Assembly: GCA_907163375.1 (NCBI GenBank)
Contig: CAJQUW010006147.1
Coordinates: 1-64,000, forward strand
Length of the DNA: 64,000 nt
Direction: 5' to 3'
Source: Prostheceraeus crozeri
Taxonomy: Eukaryota; Platyhelminthes; Polycladida; Euryleptidae
Shown here: in pieces, positions 12,314 to 21,394 of the stretch
Position numbering within the stretch: position 1 is the first letter of the stretch
How the letters are laid out: each line of letters begins with the position of its first letter
Program-made: the position numbers and the translations under genes
Notes under the pieces: model-generated
The model's database searches: none
The model's input: the letters and a program-made list of their open reading frames with translations, nothing else
What the model was told of the DNA's origin: nothing

Positions 12314-15300
12314 GAGGGATATCTAGAAAGTAGGTCCCGATAGCAAAAATTACTTAAACTTCCCTCGCTACATCGATTTTTCTTTTCATTCCTGTTAAAT
12401 TCGTTCCCATGCAATGTGGACACATAAAATGAAGGCACTGTGATATCAGATTGTTCGATTTCTATGGTCCGAACCGAGCCGAGAAAAAACAGACAGCCGC
12501 TAACCGCCATTTGTTATTCATTCATTGTCAGATCATGTCGAAGACGATTGAAAGAACAGCTTCTGTGAAATACGGGCAGTAATTCGATTTCTCAATGCGA
12601 AGGGCAATTCTGCTGCTGAAATTCATCGTAAAATGTGTAGTGACTATGGAGAAATGGCCATGAGTGACTCGATGGTGCGACGATGGGTACGATTCTTCAA
12701 CGATGGACGTGAAAATGTTCATGATAATGATCAAAGTGGACTACCGTCGTCGGTGACCGAAGATCTTGTATGCACGATTGAATCGAAGATCAAGGAAAAC
12801 CGGCGTTTTACGATAACATCGCTTTCTGACCAATTTCCAGAAATATCGCGATCAACTGTCCATGAAATTGTGTCTGGAAGACTTGATTGCCGGAAGTTGT
12901 GTGCTCGTTGGGTCCCAAAGATGCTTCCAGAAGAGCACAAATTGAAGCGAAAAGCGTGCTGAGACTTTCTTGGAACGTTACAGAGAGGAAGAAGATGATT
13001 TCCTGGATTGCATCGTCTCAAGGGGCGAGACGTGGTTGTCATATTCAACCCCAGAAACCAAGCGCCAATCCATGGAGTGGAGGCACACCTCATCACCGGT
13101 GAAAACAAAGTTCAAGTCGGCTCTTTCCGTCCGCAAGATCATGTGAACTGTGTTTTGGGATAGAAAAGGAGTTTTATTGGTTGACTTCTTATCTTAAGGT
13201 AATACAGCTGCAATACAATCGATGCAAGTGCTTAATGTGAGACTTTGAAGAAACTGCGATGGACCATCCAAAATAAGCGACGAGGGATGCCTTCTCGCGG
13301 TATCACTCTGCTTCATGACAACGTCCGGCCACACACTGCCAATGCAACCCAACAGCTTCTCGCAACTTTCGAATGAGACCTTTTTGGCCATGCACCTTAT
13401 AGTTCTGACCATGTGCCTAGCGATCATCATCTGTTTCAACACCTGAAATGCTTTCTCGGAGACAAGCATTTTTACGAGGACGATGCCATGAAACAAGCCG
13501 TCACTTCTTGGCTAACTTCTCAGGCGGGAGAATTCTTCGATGAGTGCATAAAACGTCTGCCAATGCGATATGAGAAGTGTTTGAAAAATAATGGCAATTA
13601 CGTGGAAAAGCAACTTTTACCTTTAGTGAATTATTGAATATATTTTGAATGGATTGGGATTTCTGGTTTTCTTATGATTTCTTATCGGAACTTACTTTCT
13701 GGATACCCCTCGTATATCGCTTATACAAATAATTTACTAGGACTTGGCGCACCAATTTTTTAAATTAAGAGATCACTGGAGAGTTGCTTAATTTAGACAG
13801 TTGTGAGAAATTGGAGCATTTATCATCAGTTTGACTCTTCCCTTTTCCCGTCTCATTTCTGCACCTCACAATTTGACGCTCTTCGAAAATAAGCCACTTT
13901 CAGGTCCCCAGGAGGGAAAATTCTCGTCGATGATTAGATGTATTTCTGAATTGAAATTTCAGAATAAACGAGCTCAAGAAGTAATTTTATCATTTACAGA
14001 GGTCACTCTCGCAGGTTACGAAATTGTTTAGACTGAAATAGTAAATATTTGTATTCCGAAGTTGTGATTCAATGCATTTCTGCATTGAGAGAAGATCTAC
14101 AGAATAAGCTGACGATTGTTTTCGTGATCAAGTTGTACACGTCTCCTCAGCATTGATGGTAGCTCAATAGGTCATTCAACAAATTTCAGCAATTGCAACT
14201 AAGTTTCAGAAAACAGTCGTATCGGTCTCTAATCTTTAATGAGCTTGTTGTGAAGTGCAGCATCACAGTCATTAAGGATTGACATCCTGTATCATTTTTT
14301 GGAGATATCTATCTTCGATTGCATTCAATTACAAAATTTGTCCTTTGTAGATACCTAGGCGATTATCAGACATGAACTGATTTTTTTGAATTCTGTGTAG
14401 CTTGAGATTGAATACAACTTCGTTTGATGTCGTTTGTTTGTTGCATGACGTTGTTTTGTTGTCTGACGAATAATTTAGAATGGACAATTTCGCTATGGGA
14501 CCGAAGACAATGGTGCGGCAGAATCCTACTCCAAGATGTCGATGACAGGTGATCGATTATTTCCTCATGATGGACAGAAATTGGACCACCTTTCGTTGAG
14601 ACTCGTGTGCGTCGGAATCATCAGGATCATCATTTCGTATATATGACAAATAGGTCTATTATTGGCTGAGTTCTGAAAATTGAGAGCTGCAAGGTTGACA
14701 AGAAGAAATTTCAACTTACTTTTTTCCTTTCTTTCTCTTTTTGTTGTTCCTGTTCTATGACTTTCATTAAATCATCTTCTTTCAAGGAAGTTGGAGGAAC
14801 ATTTATCAGCCTCAGGCTTCGTCGAGGATTCTCTTCTTTAGCAGGTCTGAAGTGTTGAGAAGAATCGACAGTAAGGAAAATAACTTGGTATTGAATCACT
14901 CACAAAAGATGAAATTCGCAAACACACATTACACAGTAAGAGTAAGAAATGAGATGCCTACTTCTTTTTCTTGATGACAGAGCCGGAGGTGGATGCTCTT
15001 CTCTTTGGTTGTATTTGTTCTTTGATCTGAAATATGAGATGAAAACATCACAAGTTTTGTCACATCAACAGAATGGACATTTTCGTCTCATTTGACAAAA
15101 TGCAAGTGTCGCATTCATCTTTACAAAAATGGACTTATTGTACTAACAATATGCTGACTTGTTAGCATTACACGCTCAAAATCTACGGGACTATGAAAAG
15201 TTTTATCTGAGTGGAATGTGATGTGGTTCACTGTTGATCATGATTTCTACTATACGAGTTAAAGCCAGTCCAGTTGTATGCAGTATATGTCCTCAAGCAA

Positions 15301-17266
15301 TGACTAACGGTGAGTCGTGTCCGCTGTTCTACACTCGTGAAAAAAAGTTGCAACCTGCGGAGATGCACATGATATGGCGGATGTAAGGAGTAAGAGCATC
15401 AAAAAAGGTCGAATGAAATGGTCGATAGGAAGAGGGACTACAGAAGATCGTGGATTCGATCATACGGTAGAGGTTGATTTGGCTTGGTCATGCATGGAGA
15501 AAGAGCGGGACGGAATGGGTCAAGTCGCGGAGATCAAAGTTGCTGTAGGACTTAAAAGTAAGACACAATAAGTGTACAATCTATCAGACGAGGACATGAG
15601 AAGTGTTGGTGCTCAAGAAGTTGGAATTTACGATCGCTAGAATTTGAGGAGCATCAAGCGGAAACCGTCCAACCCAGCATCTTCAGGACCAGATGGACGC
15701 AAAAGGAATGTGAGAGTGAATGGTCTTGATTCATTCCGTATTTTAGTTCATCCCATGAATTGTTTTTTCAACCTTTATTTTTTCCGAGATGACAGGAGAC
15801 ATAAGATCACCGTGGCAACATGAGAACATCAAATGCATGCATTCTCTCGTCGACTGACATATATCCACACTTTCTGACATTCTTCGCTTTTAGGAAATCT
15901 ATCAAGTCGCAAGCTGGGGAGCAAAGGCCTCTTCTTGAAGTGTTTAGCGAAGAATACTAGCTTGGTTTGCTTATGATTGCCACTAAGACTCCTTGTCGAA
16001 GACCATATTTCAAGACACTGCAGAAGGGCAAAAACAAAGAGGAAAAAGGAATCGATGTCAGCTACTGTGGTTATGCGAGGACCGGTCAGGATGGAGAGCA
16101 TTCACCAATGCAATTATGGCTATTACCCTTTTAATTGAATGACATCCCAATCCTGTCAAAATTTAACAAATTTAATAATACCATAGAAAGAAACATGAAA
16201 AATATCCAAACAAATTAACTAGTCCGTACCATTGGTTGCGATTGTGCAGTTAGTGGTGCTGTGGACTCCCCGGTACAGCGGTTAAATGCTTGGCCTAGTG
16301 ACATTTTGGTCCAGAGGTCGAACCCCAAAAGTGTCATTGGAAGTTGGCAGGAAGGGCATCCGGACTGAAAGTACCACACCTCTGCAGGAAAGTTTGACCA
16401 TGTCAACACCGGTCGACTCCTACAGCATAATTCAGCGAAGATGTGAAGAGGTAGATACAGTATTCCAAGAAGCAATAAATGTAAAGAGCTATATATATAT
16501 ATATATATATATATATAATGCCAACAGCATGTAGGCATCATTGAACCACAATCATTTGACCACGGTGCACAGCAACCCCTTGGATCCAGTTTGTGGTTTT
16601 GTTATCTTTCGAGAAAAGGAGAAATGTTCATCGAAACTGCGCCAGCATTACATGCAATATAATCCATGAGCTTCGACTATCATGCCACGTTTCTAAAATT
16701 ATTAGATAGCCCTCTAATCTTATTAGATGAATTTGAGTCTTATTCATGAAAAAACCTCATAGCTAACTCTTTGGTATATCCCACATCAAATTATGAACTG
16801 ATCGCTTGATTCAACACGATTTAAACCTCGGCGATCACATCTGCGATCACATCTCAAAAGAACAGCAGCTGCTTATGCTTATTATCAAAATCAACTTCAT
16901 GGAATAAGTCCCGTATTGTTTACTTGCCTCTATTCCACCGGAAGAAATTCGCTTTAGTCAGACACACACCGCACATGTAAATGAACTTTTGAAAATAATG
17001 CGTCAGTTATTTAGTTCTAACATCAGCTTTTCAGTTCTTGACAATAAAGCAAAATAGCAAGATTCATTTTTAGAAATTTACTTTCACTTATTGACAAGAA
17101 AAGAGACACAACAGCTTGATTCATCAACCATAATTTTGTCTGAATTTAGTAGAGCCGTTAGACACAATCTGTAAATATAAAAATTAGTTACCTCATCAAA
17201 TGAGAACGATGCCAGCATTTCTGCGTTTCGTTTCAGGTTCTCCTGGCGAAGTTTTTCCAACGACAT
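290..17266 (-). CDS. WDR76: WDR76/CMR1-family WD-repeat protein gene, partial at its 3' end
   Basis: Spliced gene read from five exons: 17266-17192, 15026-14962, 14846-14720, 1298-870 and 403-290. The family consists of nuclear WD40 proteins (yeast Cmr1, vertebrate WDR76) that bind DNA or chromatin and act in the DNA-damage response and with CUL4-DDB1 ligases. Seen here: the family N-terminus (MSLEKLRQENLKRN), a basic stretch (QPKRRASTS), the RRSLRLINV box, then WD repeats opening with VYKVVSSRVTCMEFHPS and ending in VKSISVHPLKQGNLIAAS. Exons 1-4 join in phase, but the exon at 14720 ends in phase 0 while the one at 1298 needs two bases before it. At least one linker exon therefore lies unfound in the 13.4-kb intron. 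The last WD repeats lie outside the window. Identity rests on remembered family sequence; CMR1 and WDR76 are one family, so the symbol is a family call. Confidence 0.84.
870..1298 (-). CDS. WDR76: WDR76-like WD-domain exon (first repeats)
   Basis: Acceptor tgtttcag before 1298 and donor gtgagaga after 870. The 429 bases encode about 143 residues: the strand leading into the propeller (VYKVVSSRVTCMEFHPS), GSRTGEIAFLDV (repeat 1), VITTGYDGAVCVTDIEKG (repeat 2) and GSGYASVTDLREQ (repeat 3). WDR76 orthologues have the same order, with FHP, SYDGT and DRR/DLR at these places. It ends with two bases of a lysine codon completed by the next exon. Confidence 0.88.
2005..2340 (-). mobile_element. LINE 3' end fragment, RTE-like C-terminus
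   Basis: On the minus strand one frame reads RPKKSWSDDINEDLRALELR followed by MEDASD. This is the typical end of RTE/CR1-related LINE proteins (RGRPKxxWxDxIxxDLxxL...A.DR..WR). It is followed by an A/T-rich short-period tail near 2005-2030 (AAGTAATAAGTAAATAAG on the minus strand). The copy is 5'-truncated and out of frame in places, and its left part decays without a sharp edge. Confidence 0.6.
2606..3131 (+). mobile_element. MITE family A, copy 1 (non-autonomous DNA transposon)
   Basis: The segment matches, in inverted orientation, 52580-53091 across almost its whole length. Its ends are inverted: CGCAGAATTAGA at 2606 and, reversed, CACAGAATTGGA at the right end. It is flanked by GACCTAAC on the left and GACCTATC on the right, a 7-of-8 match that looks like an 8-bp target duplication. 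There is no coding capacity. An 8-bp duplication suggests mobilisation by a hAT or P-type transposase (inference). Boundaries may be off by one or two bases. Confidence 0.72.
3634..5592 (-). pseudogene. LINE ORF2, reverse transcriptase and C-terminus (several frames)
   Basis: Successive frames 5592-5215, 5249-4431, 4483-3722 and 3816-3634 together cover the rest of ORF2. RT blocks visible: SPGPDGIQY, QFGFRSNSSSTHQLLEFL, VIYLDFEKAFNSVPH, SGVPHGSVLGPDLF and the catalytic YADDVKLYSEI. The thumb and tail read RPHLEYAIPVWNPS and later HRIIDDWNRLPDDIV, which is typical of CR1/Jockey ends. Three frame changes separate the blocks. The short distance from the last codon to the A/T tail indicates a true 3' end. 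Confidence 0.85.
5605..6384 (-). pseudogene. LINE ORF2, AP-endonuclease domain
   Basis: A 259-residue frame. Motifs in order: MNARSIVNK near the start, SVTETW, RGGGVCLYI, VGVVYRPPNS, LISGDFNFLHIDWE and SDHNNVLAELAF. These are the catalytic signatures of the apurinic-type endonuclease that nicks target DNA for LINE priming (N, E, D/N and SDH positions all visible). The frame ends at a stop after DVN, and coding resumes in the same sense with IWASLQSAIHGAL at 5592, so this is a single nonsense change. Confidence 0.85.
6417..6950 (-). pseudogene. LINE ORF1, C-terminal RNA-binding half
   Basis: A 177-residue frame with ELILTNFPDDKDLPFGISSI, VIRIGKPKVNSHRLVRLIFK, and a basic stretch. This is the RRM-like pattern (I-x-N-F-P-D, R-I-G-K...R-x-R-L-V-x-x-F) of ORF1 proteins in CR1/Jockey LINEs, which bind element RNA. 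The 30-base gap to the endonuclease frame is typical of adjacent ORF1 and ORF2. Confidence 0.68.
7066..7653 (-). pseudogene. LINE ORF1, N-terminal half with PHD-like zinc finger
   Basis: A 195-residue frame. Residues about 20-75 carry a Cys/His array: CWC, then ECSNC, then WIHYLCLGL, then YLCKSCC. This is the PHD-type finger found in ORF1 of many invertebrate CR1 LINEs. The rest is serine-rich. The second half of ORF1 continues in another frame at 6950-6417, so ORF1 is split by a frame change between about 7066 and 6950. Confidence 0.75.
7994..8072 (-). repeat. tRNA-like sequence (SINE head or tRNA pseudogene)
   Basis: The minus strand reads an A-box-like GCAGTAGTGTAGTGGT and a B-box-like GAGTTCAAATCC with tRNA spacing, followed by a long T-run at 7996-7975 that could act as a Pol III terminator. 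The acceptor and T stems do not pair well, so I do not call it a functional tRNA. It lies in the region upstream of LINE ORF1, either in the LINE leader or in a separate insertion. Confidence 0.5.
9585..9790 (+). repeat. Degenerate short-period repeat
   Basis: About 200 bases in which the pattern CGAAAAAT...TACAATT recurs four times at roughly 40-50-base spacing, with ATCGTACAACTT and CTTACAATTT variants. There is no coding signal. It could be an old satellite-like duplication or the interior of a MITE whose ends I cannot see. Confidence 0.35.
10485..10525 (+). repeat. Penelope-like tail signature with small hairpin
   Basis: Sequence AGAAGAAATACGGC, then TTAT, then GGCCGAAACGCAGG: a short hairpin (CGGC/GCCG) directly followed by GAAAC. 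The same layout ends the other Penelope-like fragments in this window. No coding part of such an element is recognisable just upstream, so the call is tentative. Confidence 0.3.
11190..11520 (+). other. Small open frames of unknown origin
   Basis: Both strands have frames of 70-100 codons here (plus 11215-11427, minus 11510-11208). The plus frame has a compact, GC-richer composition and reads MEALICNNGCRHARTL in part. I recognise no family, there are no splice signals that would tie it to the WDR76-like gene, and it may be a decayed retrocopy or chance. Confidence 0.15.
11714..12037 (-). pseudogene. GIY-YIG endonuclease fragment, Penelope-like
   Basis: A 107-residue frame with MIYRLECIICNKFYVGETSR, then RIYEHTSNSSS and a C-terminal FRQEYNLINRC. 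The pattern YRLxCxxC...(F)YVGxT.R...R..EH is the GIY-YIG nuclease domain that ends the protein of endonuclease-bearing Penelope-like elements. No reverse transcriptase is left upstream, so this is a 5'-truncated 3' end. A different GIY-YIG mobile family cannot be excluded. Confidence 0.65.
12222..12310 (+). repeat. (TA)n microsatellite
   Basis: About 90 bases of TA repeats with one interruption (ctaatc). The tract abuts the left end of the mariner at 12313, which inserts at TA, so the insertion appears to have gone into or next to the array. Confidence 0.95.
12313..13712 (+). mobile_element. mariner-family DNA transposon, both ends present
   Basis: 1.4 kb bounded by imperfect inverted repeats: CGAGGGATATCTAGAAAGTA on the left and, reversed, CGAGGGGTATCCAGAAAGTA on the right, with TA at both outer edges (12311-12312 and 13713-13714), the mariner target duplication. 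The two ends differ at a few positions over about 27 bases. The interior encodes a decayed D,D34D transposase on the plus strand. It sits in the large intron of the WDR76-like gene, in the opposite orientation. Confidence 0.93.
12555..13637 (+). pseudogene. mariner transposase remnant
   Basis: The open segment EIRAVIRFLNAKGNSAAEIH and onward, then RRWVRFFNDGRENV, gives the helix-turn-helix half; it ends in frame near 12962. Later segments give WLSYSTPETKRQ, LLHDNVRPHTAN (second catalytic Asp), YSSDHVPSDHHLF (third Asp) and the C-terminus RYEKCLKNNGNYVEKQL. At the first catalytic site VTGDETW appears as VSRGETW, so the aspartate is replaced by glycine. There are several frame changes and stops between 12960 and 13400. 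Length and ends match SETMAR-like mariners; the copy is inactive. Confidence 0.88.
14720..14846 (-). CDS. WDR76: WDR76-like coding exon 3 (RRSLRL box)
   Basis: Bounded by acceptor cacttcag and donor gtaagttg. It encodes PAKEENPRRSLRLINVPP and then a charged helix ending EKERKK. The RRS-x-R-L box is the most recognisable non-WD motif of the WDR76/CMR1 family. Intron 2, just upstream, is only 115 bases, in contrast to the 13.4-kb intron that follows. Confidence 0.85.
14962..15026 (-). CDS. WDR76: WDR76-like coding exon 2
   Basis: Acceptor atttcag and donor gtaggc bound 65 bases encoding IKEQIQPKRRAST and a lysine-rich end (VIKKK). It starts in phase 0, matching the end of exon 1, and leaves two bases that pair with the first base of the next exon to make a lysine codon. 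The basic composition matches the nuclear-localisation-like stretch at this place in the family. Confidence 0.8.
16263..16517 (+). mobile_element. tRNA-derived SINE with an RTE-type tail, ending in (TA)n
   Basis: The head has a B-box-like AGGTCGAACCCC about 50 bases after a degenerate A-box (GGTACAGCGGTTAAATG). The body contains GGCAGGAAGGGCATCCGG, a well-known 3' module that SINEs share with RTE-group LINEs, and the copy ends in a TA microsatellite at 16490-16517. It lies in intron 1 of the WDR76-like gene. Short frames on both strands across it are by-products. Confidence 0.7.
17192..17266 (-). CDS. WDR76: WDR76-like coding exon 1 (start codon)
   Basis: Starts at ATG 17266-17264 and ends GATGAG before the donor gtaact at 17191. 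It encodes MSLEKLRQENLKRN plus about 11 residues, matching the short N-terminal element of Cmr1/WDR76 (a charged helix of the form E-x-x-R-x-x-N-I-x-x-N). A possible acceptor (ttttccag) sits 11 bases upstream of the ATG. The exon may therefore begin at 17277 with a non-coding 5' exon farther right, or translation could begin earlier (EVA precedes the Met in frame). I chose this Met because the family normally starts here. Confidence 0.75.
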
Positions 17267-17277
17267 CGCTACTTCAG

Positions 17278-20200
17278 CTGAAAATTAGATTGAATAAATA
17301 TTTAGAAATTCTGCATAAATTCACATCACACAGCGGAGCGGATGCTGATTATATTACTTGTTTACCATGTGAGAATCCTCAAATCTTCAAAATCGTGAAT
17401 AGCGTGTCATAACCTGAGCTGTGATTAAAACCAGGTAAATTGTACCAGCAAATACAGCTGACAATCCTATAGGAACCTATATGCGATCTAACATCTGACA
17501 TCTGGTGACCACAGCTCGATTTTTTACCGAATGGCATTAAGTTCTGGATGGCCACTTGTGCAAGGAAATGACTGAAACGTATGTTATGCTACATTGTGAA
17601 ATGAATGCAAATAGACTGTCGCTTTTGGGAAATTAATTCAATGAATTTCTGCTACGTCTCATGCACTCCCATCGAATAATTTTACTATCGACAGGCCTAC
17701 ATCAAATGACATGACAGCTAGGTAATATACTCTTACTGACAAATTTAGTGATAGAATATAAATCAACTCTGATCTTATATTAACCTATCCATACATGCGA
17801 GGGAGCTCGGCCCCATGTCGTATTTTTGCTGTGAACTTAAGAAAATTAAGTCGCCCAACATACTGAGTCGGATTACGTTAACAGTATAAGAAAGTAGGCT
17901 GTTCTGATGATGGTTGAAGATTTAGATCATTCTGAATTAATGCATGTAAAATAGTCGAGCTGACTGTCAATGTTGAACTGCAATGGTTTCATGGCTTGCC
18001 CAATAGAGCATCGAGAATAATTTAAATAGCCATAACTTCATCTTATTAGTAAAAACAAAGTATGCAAATCAAAATATAAATGATAACTAATTGCTAAATA
18101 GTGGAAATTGCAAGGTTGTGAGGAAGATCCGACGATATGTGTAAGTCAGTAATTCTGTTGCTACCAAACTTAATTATATCAGTCTGCGCAGGGGTTTCAC
18201 TCCAAAATTATGGATTTTTTGCCATTTGTTTTATCTTTAAAATGAGCTTTTTTACCTTTTAAAACTAGCAGAGTGAATGTATACAACACAGTATTTGACG
18301 CCATATGTTAGATCATTTTTATTCAATTGAAGGTCTTTGCATTATGCTAATATGAACTCAAGCACTAACATGTGGTTTTCAAATTCGGCAATTTTCGAAG
18401 AGAAGTCGAAGCTACCACAAAACAGGACTATCCGCCTGATAGAATCTTTGCTGAATATTTTGCATTTTTGTGAATGTGGTTTTTATCGAAATTGAAATTT
18501 ACTGTCCAACTGATCCTTTATATTTCAATCTCATTTAAGCTAATTAACTAAAATTTAGCCGACAGAAAAACTACCGATTTAATAATCAACCGAGCTTTTG
18601 AAAGATGGTATGAAATCAAAGCCGACAGAATACAGGAACATGCATGCTGATAGATATGTCTATATCTGGTCAATATTATTTTTCATTTCACTATTTTTAG
18701 CGTTGAATGCCGCACGCCTAGTAGCTCGACTAAAAATCTCGAATCCTTTTGACTGACATGATCTTTGTATTCAAAACATTTCAGCTAGTATTGGAAAATT
18801 CACCTAAATAAAAGCAATTCATGCTCCATCAAAGCTCTCACGGCATCCAATTGTACATGTATGTGCCTTGCAGGCCGCACATTTTTACACAAAGCTTTTT
18901 CACAGAAGCCATCGTTGAGACGTGATTACGATCTCGCTTTTCATTTCATCCCCTCTCTCGATTGTTCTACTTGTGATGTGACTCGTTCAAACGTGTAGTT
19001 CTTGGAATGTGATATGTACATGTAGGAGTAGCGACATAGACATAACGACGTATGTATGAACAACATAGACATGATAGATTTAGATTATTAGATTTCTCCT
19101 ATTCGCTGCTCTAGGAAGTCATACCTCCATACGCCTGCTCTGTACACCGGACCCAGCAGGACGCGAGAGAGCGTGTATTACCCGATGTGCCATTATTCTG
19201 ACTAATATTTGAGATTTATGCCAGTAGCCATAGGTTGATTTTCCTCTAACGTATGGAGAAAAACATGTTGCTTAAGGCCTTGCTACAAAATCTTTAGATA
19301 ATTCAATTAAATATATTTAAATTTAATATTTAATAATAATAATAAAAAAAAGTTTAAGTTGCTTGGAATTCGCGATGGTTAAATTATCAACTTTCATGTT
19401 AATCAACACAATAATATTAACTATTTAAAGCAATTATAATATCATTGAGATCGCCGGCTGAAATGGGGAGAAAGTAGCAGCATAAGCATTATTGCGGAAA
19501 TAAGGGGTACTATATCGACAACCTTTTATTTCATGAAACTGCTCCCGGAATGGCAGAAACGATTGCAAAAAGGAGATGAGCGACAACATAGTTGAGAGTC
19601 GAACTTGAGACTTCAGGCTATCTACCAACTGAGGTACGTCAATAGTACAGTTTGCTAAATTTAATTGGCGATTTCCAGGGCGTCCAAGGATTTGAAGGCG
19701 ATGCTTTCGAAAATAGATATCAGACGGCAATTTCCGAAACCAAGCAAATGAAGACTGAGATGAAAGCATGAGTAAATTGTCCATAATTCTTGATTTCACG
19801 ATTAGGTACAATTCTAAAGAACCATCAACAAAACATCCACTTGACTACAAATGCAAATCGAAATCCCGAAATTCATGTCATTTTTTCTACTTTTTTACTA
19901 ATTTTTGCCAAAATCTCAAGATGTTTGCTTTTTTGCCGAGTGAGAACCTTGCCTGTGGTTAATTAAATCTGAAATTAAGGACAAATTACAGAAAAGGCGA
20001 CATATCCTTCAAATGTGGCTTTCAGACGTCCAATTCAGCAACTACATAGATGCATTGCACTATTTGGGAAAAAGCAAAATGACGCACTATTATTGTATCT
20101 ATAAAAAAGGTGCACGATTATGAAGGGTTCTAAGCGCCCTGCATACAGTCAAAACTCAGCCAAACAATTGAGTCTTTAGGAGTCGAGGGAACTGATTCAG

Positions 20201-21390
20201 GTTGATATCATGATCCCGCATCTTGATTGGAAGACTGTCCATATTTGAGGACCCGACGTAGCGAAAGAGTGGTTGTCCATGAAATATGATGTGGATTTGC
20301 TTTATCTCCAAATAAAGCTCCGACCGGATTTACCATTTTCAAATCCGGTGCAACCCGATTATATACTAATGAAAAACGACATCATTTTTTCATAGCTTTG
20401 TTTTCTGGATAAACCTGGCACCTAGTTCAATTGAAATAGGTCTAATTCTTATAATTTGCAGAGCTTTCACGACGTAAGTGGAATCAGCTAATCCCTCACA
20501 CGTGACCCAACGTAGCTTACGACGCGATCACCACAATTGGCATAATAGATAATCCAATAGAGAAAAAATCGCTCCCATGCGTAATGACTTTGCATTTTCA
20601 CATGTGTCAGACCATGCAAATTTTCTCAGTGAGAATGGATCATAGATTGAATAAGGAAATTTTTGTAAGATTCTTGATCTGTATTAAGAGCAACACAGTT
20701 GAAAACTTGATTATTTTGAACTTCTTGTGTAAAAATTTTCATAAAGAAATTATTGCAAAATAATGTGAAACTGAAAAAAAATGAACTTCGAACTAAAATA
20801 ATAAAAAAAATCGACTTCCACCATGAAATCCGACATCAGATTCGGATGAGGATTTTTAAGGGGAGAATTATAAAATGTGATTATCATCAATCTCTTGTGA
20901 ACTATTTTCAACCTAATGAAGACAGTCGCGCTGAATTTCCTATGTATAATTGTACCAGTTTGTTCATTGCATTTTTTTCGCATAGGTCCTTCACCTACAA
21001 TTTTCGGTAATCACTACTTGTGATGAAGATGAATTAGTTAAAGACAACATTTTCAAAATCATCGACATCGGCATTTCTTTCAGATATCGGACGACATCCG
21101 ATGTGTGTTAGAAGCGCTTGAAAAATTGGTATTCTTATTAAGTAACCAGTTTAGGGTATAAATTGCGGTTTATGCGGCTGTATATTGTGCGTGGCATACC
21201 CCGTAGGCTTTATGTTTCTATACAAATAAAATCTTGCCATAAAGTATCAGACAACATATTGTTCTAATCTACAGTGTATCACGGGCCAATCATTCTGCTG
21301 TAGGCGTACATGCAGTTTTGCATCACCATAACGTGCACTACATTACTCAAAATTTCGATGGTATAAACGTCGCATAAATCAACTGGTCAA
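17278..21390. other. Intergenic stretch, no gene recognised
   Basis: About 4.1 kb upstream of the WDR76-like start. I see no protein similarity, no paired terminal repeats and no convincing splice-bounded exons. Only a tRNA-like patch at 19590-19650 stands out. Promoter elements of the WDR76-like gene would lie in the first few hundred bases, but none is recognisable. Confidence 0.5.
19590..19650 (-). repeat. tRNA-like patch (SINE relic)
   Basis: The minus strand reads GTACCTCAGTTGGTAGATAG (A-box-like), then about 20 bases on, AAGTTCGACTCTC (B-box-like). Both boxes are degenerate and no cloverleaf forms, so this is a relic of a tRNA gene or tRNA-derived SINE. Confidence 0.45.
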
Positions 21391-21394
21391 AGAC

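Larger units (their letters stand above)
1299..14719 (-). other. 13.4-kb transposon-filled intron of the WDR76-like gene
   Basis: Interval between the exons at 14720 and 1298. It holds a LINE tail (2005-2340), a MITE (2606-3131), a CR1-type LINE (about 3551-8640), a GIY-YIG fragment (11714-12037), a TA microsatellite and a mariner (12313-13712). It must also hold at least one small coding exon, because the flanking exon phases do not match. Vertebrate WDR76 has about 60-90 residues here, including a PPGPL-like motif. I saw nothing convincing in 1299-2004, 3132-3550, 8650-9580, 9800-10480, 10540-11190 or 13715-14719. Confidence 0.6.

Noticed and set aside
12063-12510. Frames rich in Ile-Tyr repeats on both strands
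   Set aside because: They only translate the TA microsatellite.
13831-14031. Minus-strand segment with PPGDLK, similar to a linker motif of vertebrate WDR76
   Set aside because: No acceptor gives that frame in phase 0, and an in-frame stop precedes it by a few codons.
18185-20145. CAGGGGTTTCAC at 18190 and CGCCCTG near 20133 as ends of a hAT element
   Set aside because: The flanks share no 8-bp duplication and the inner sequences are not inverted repeats.
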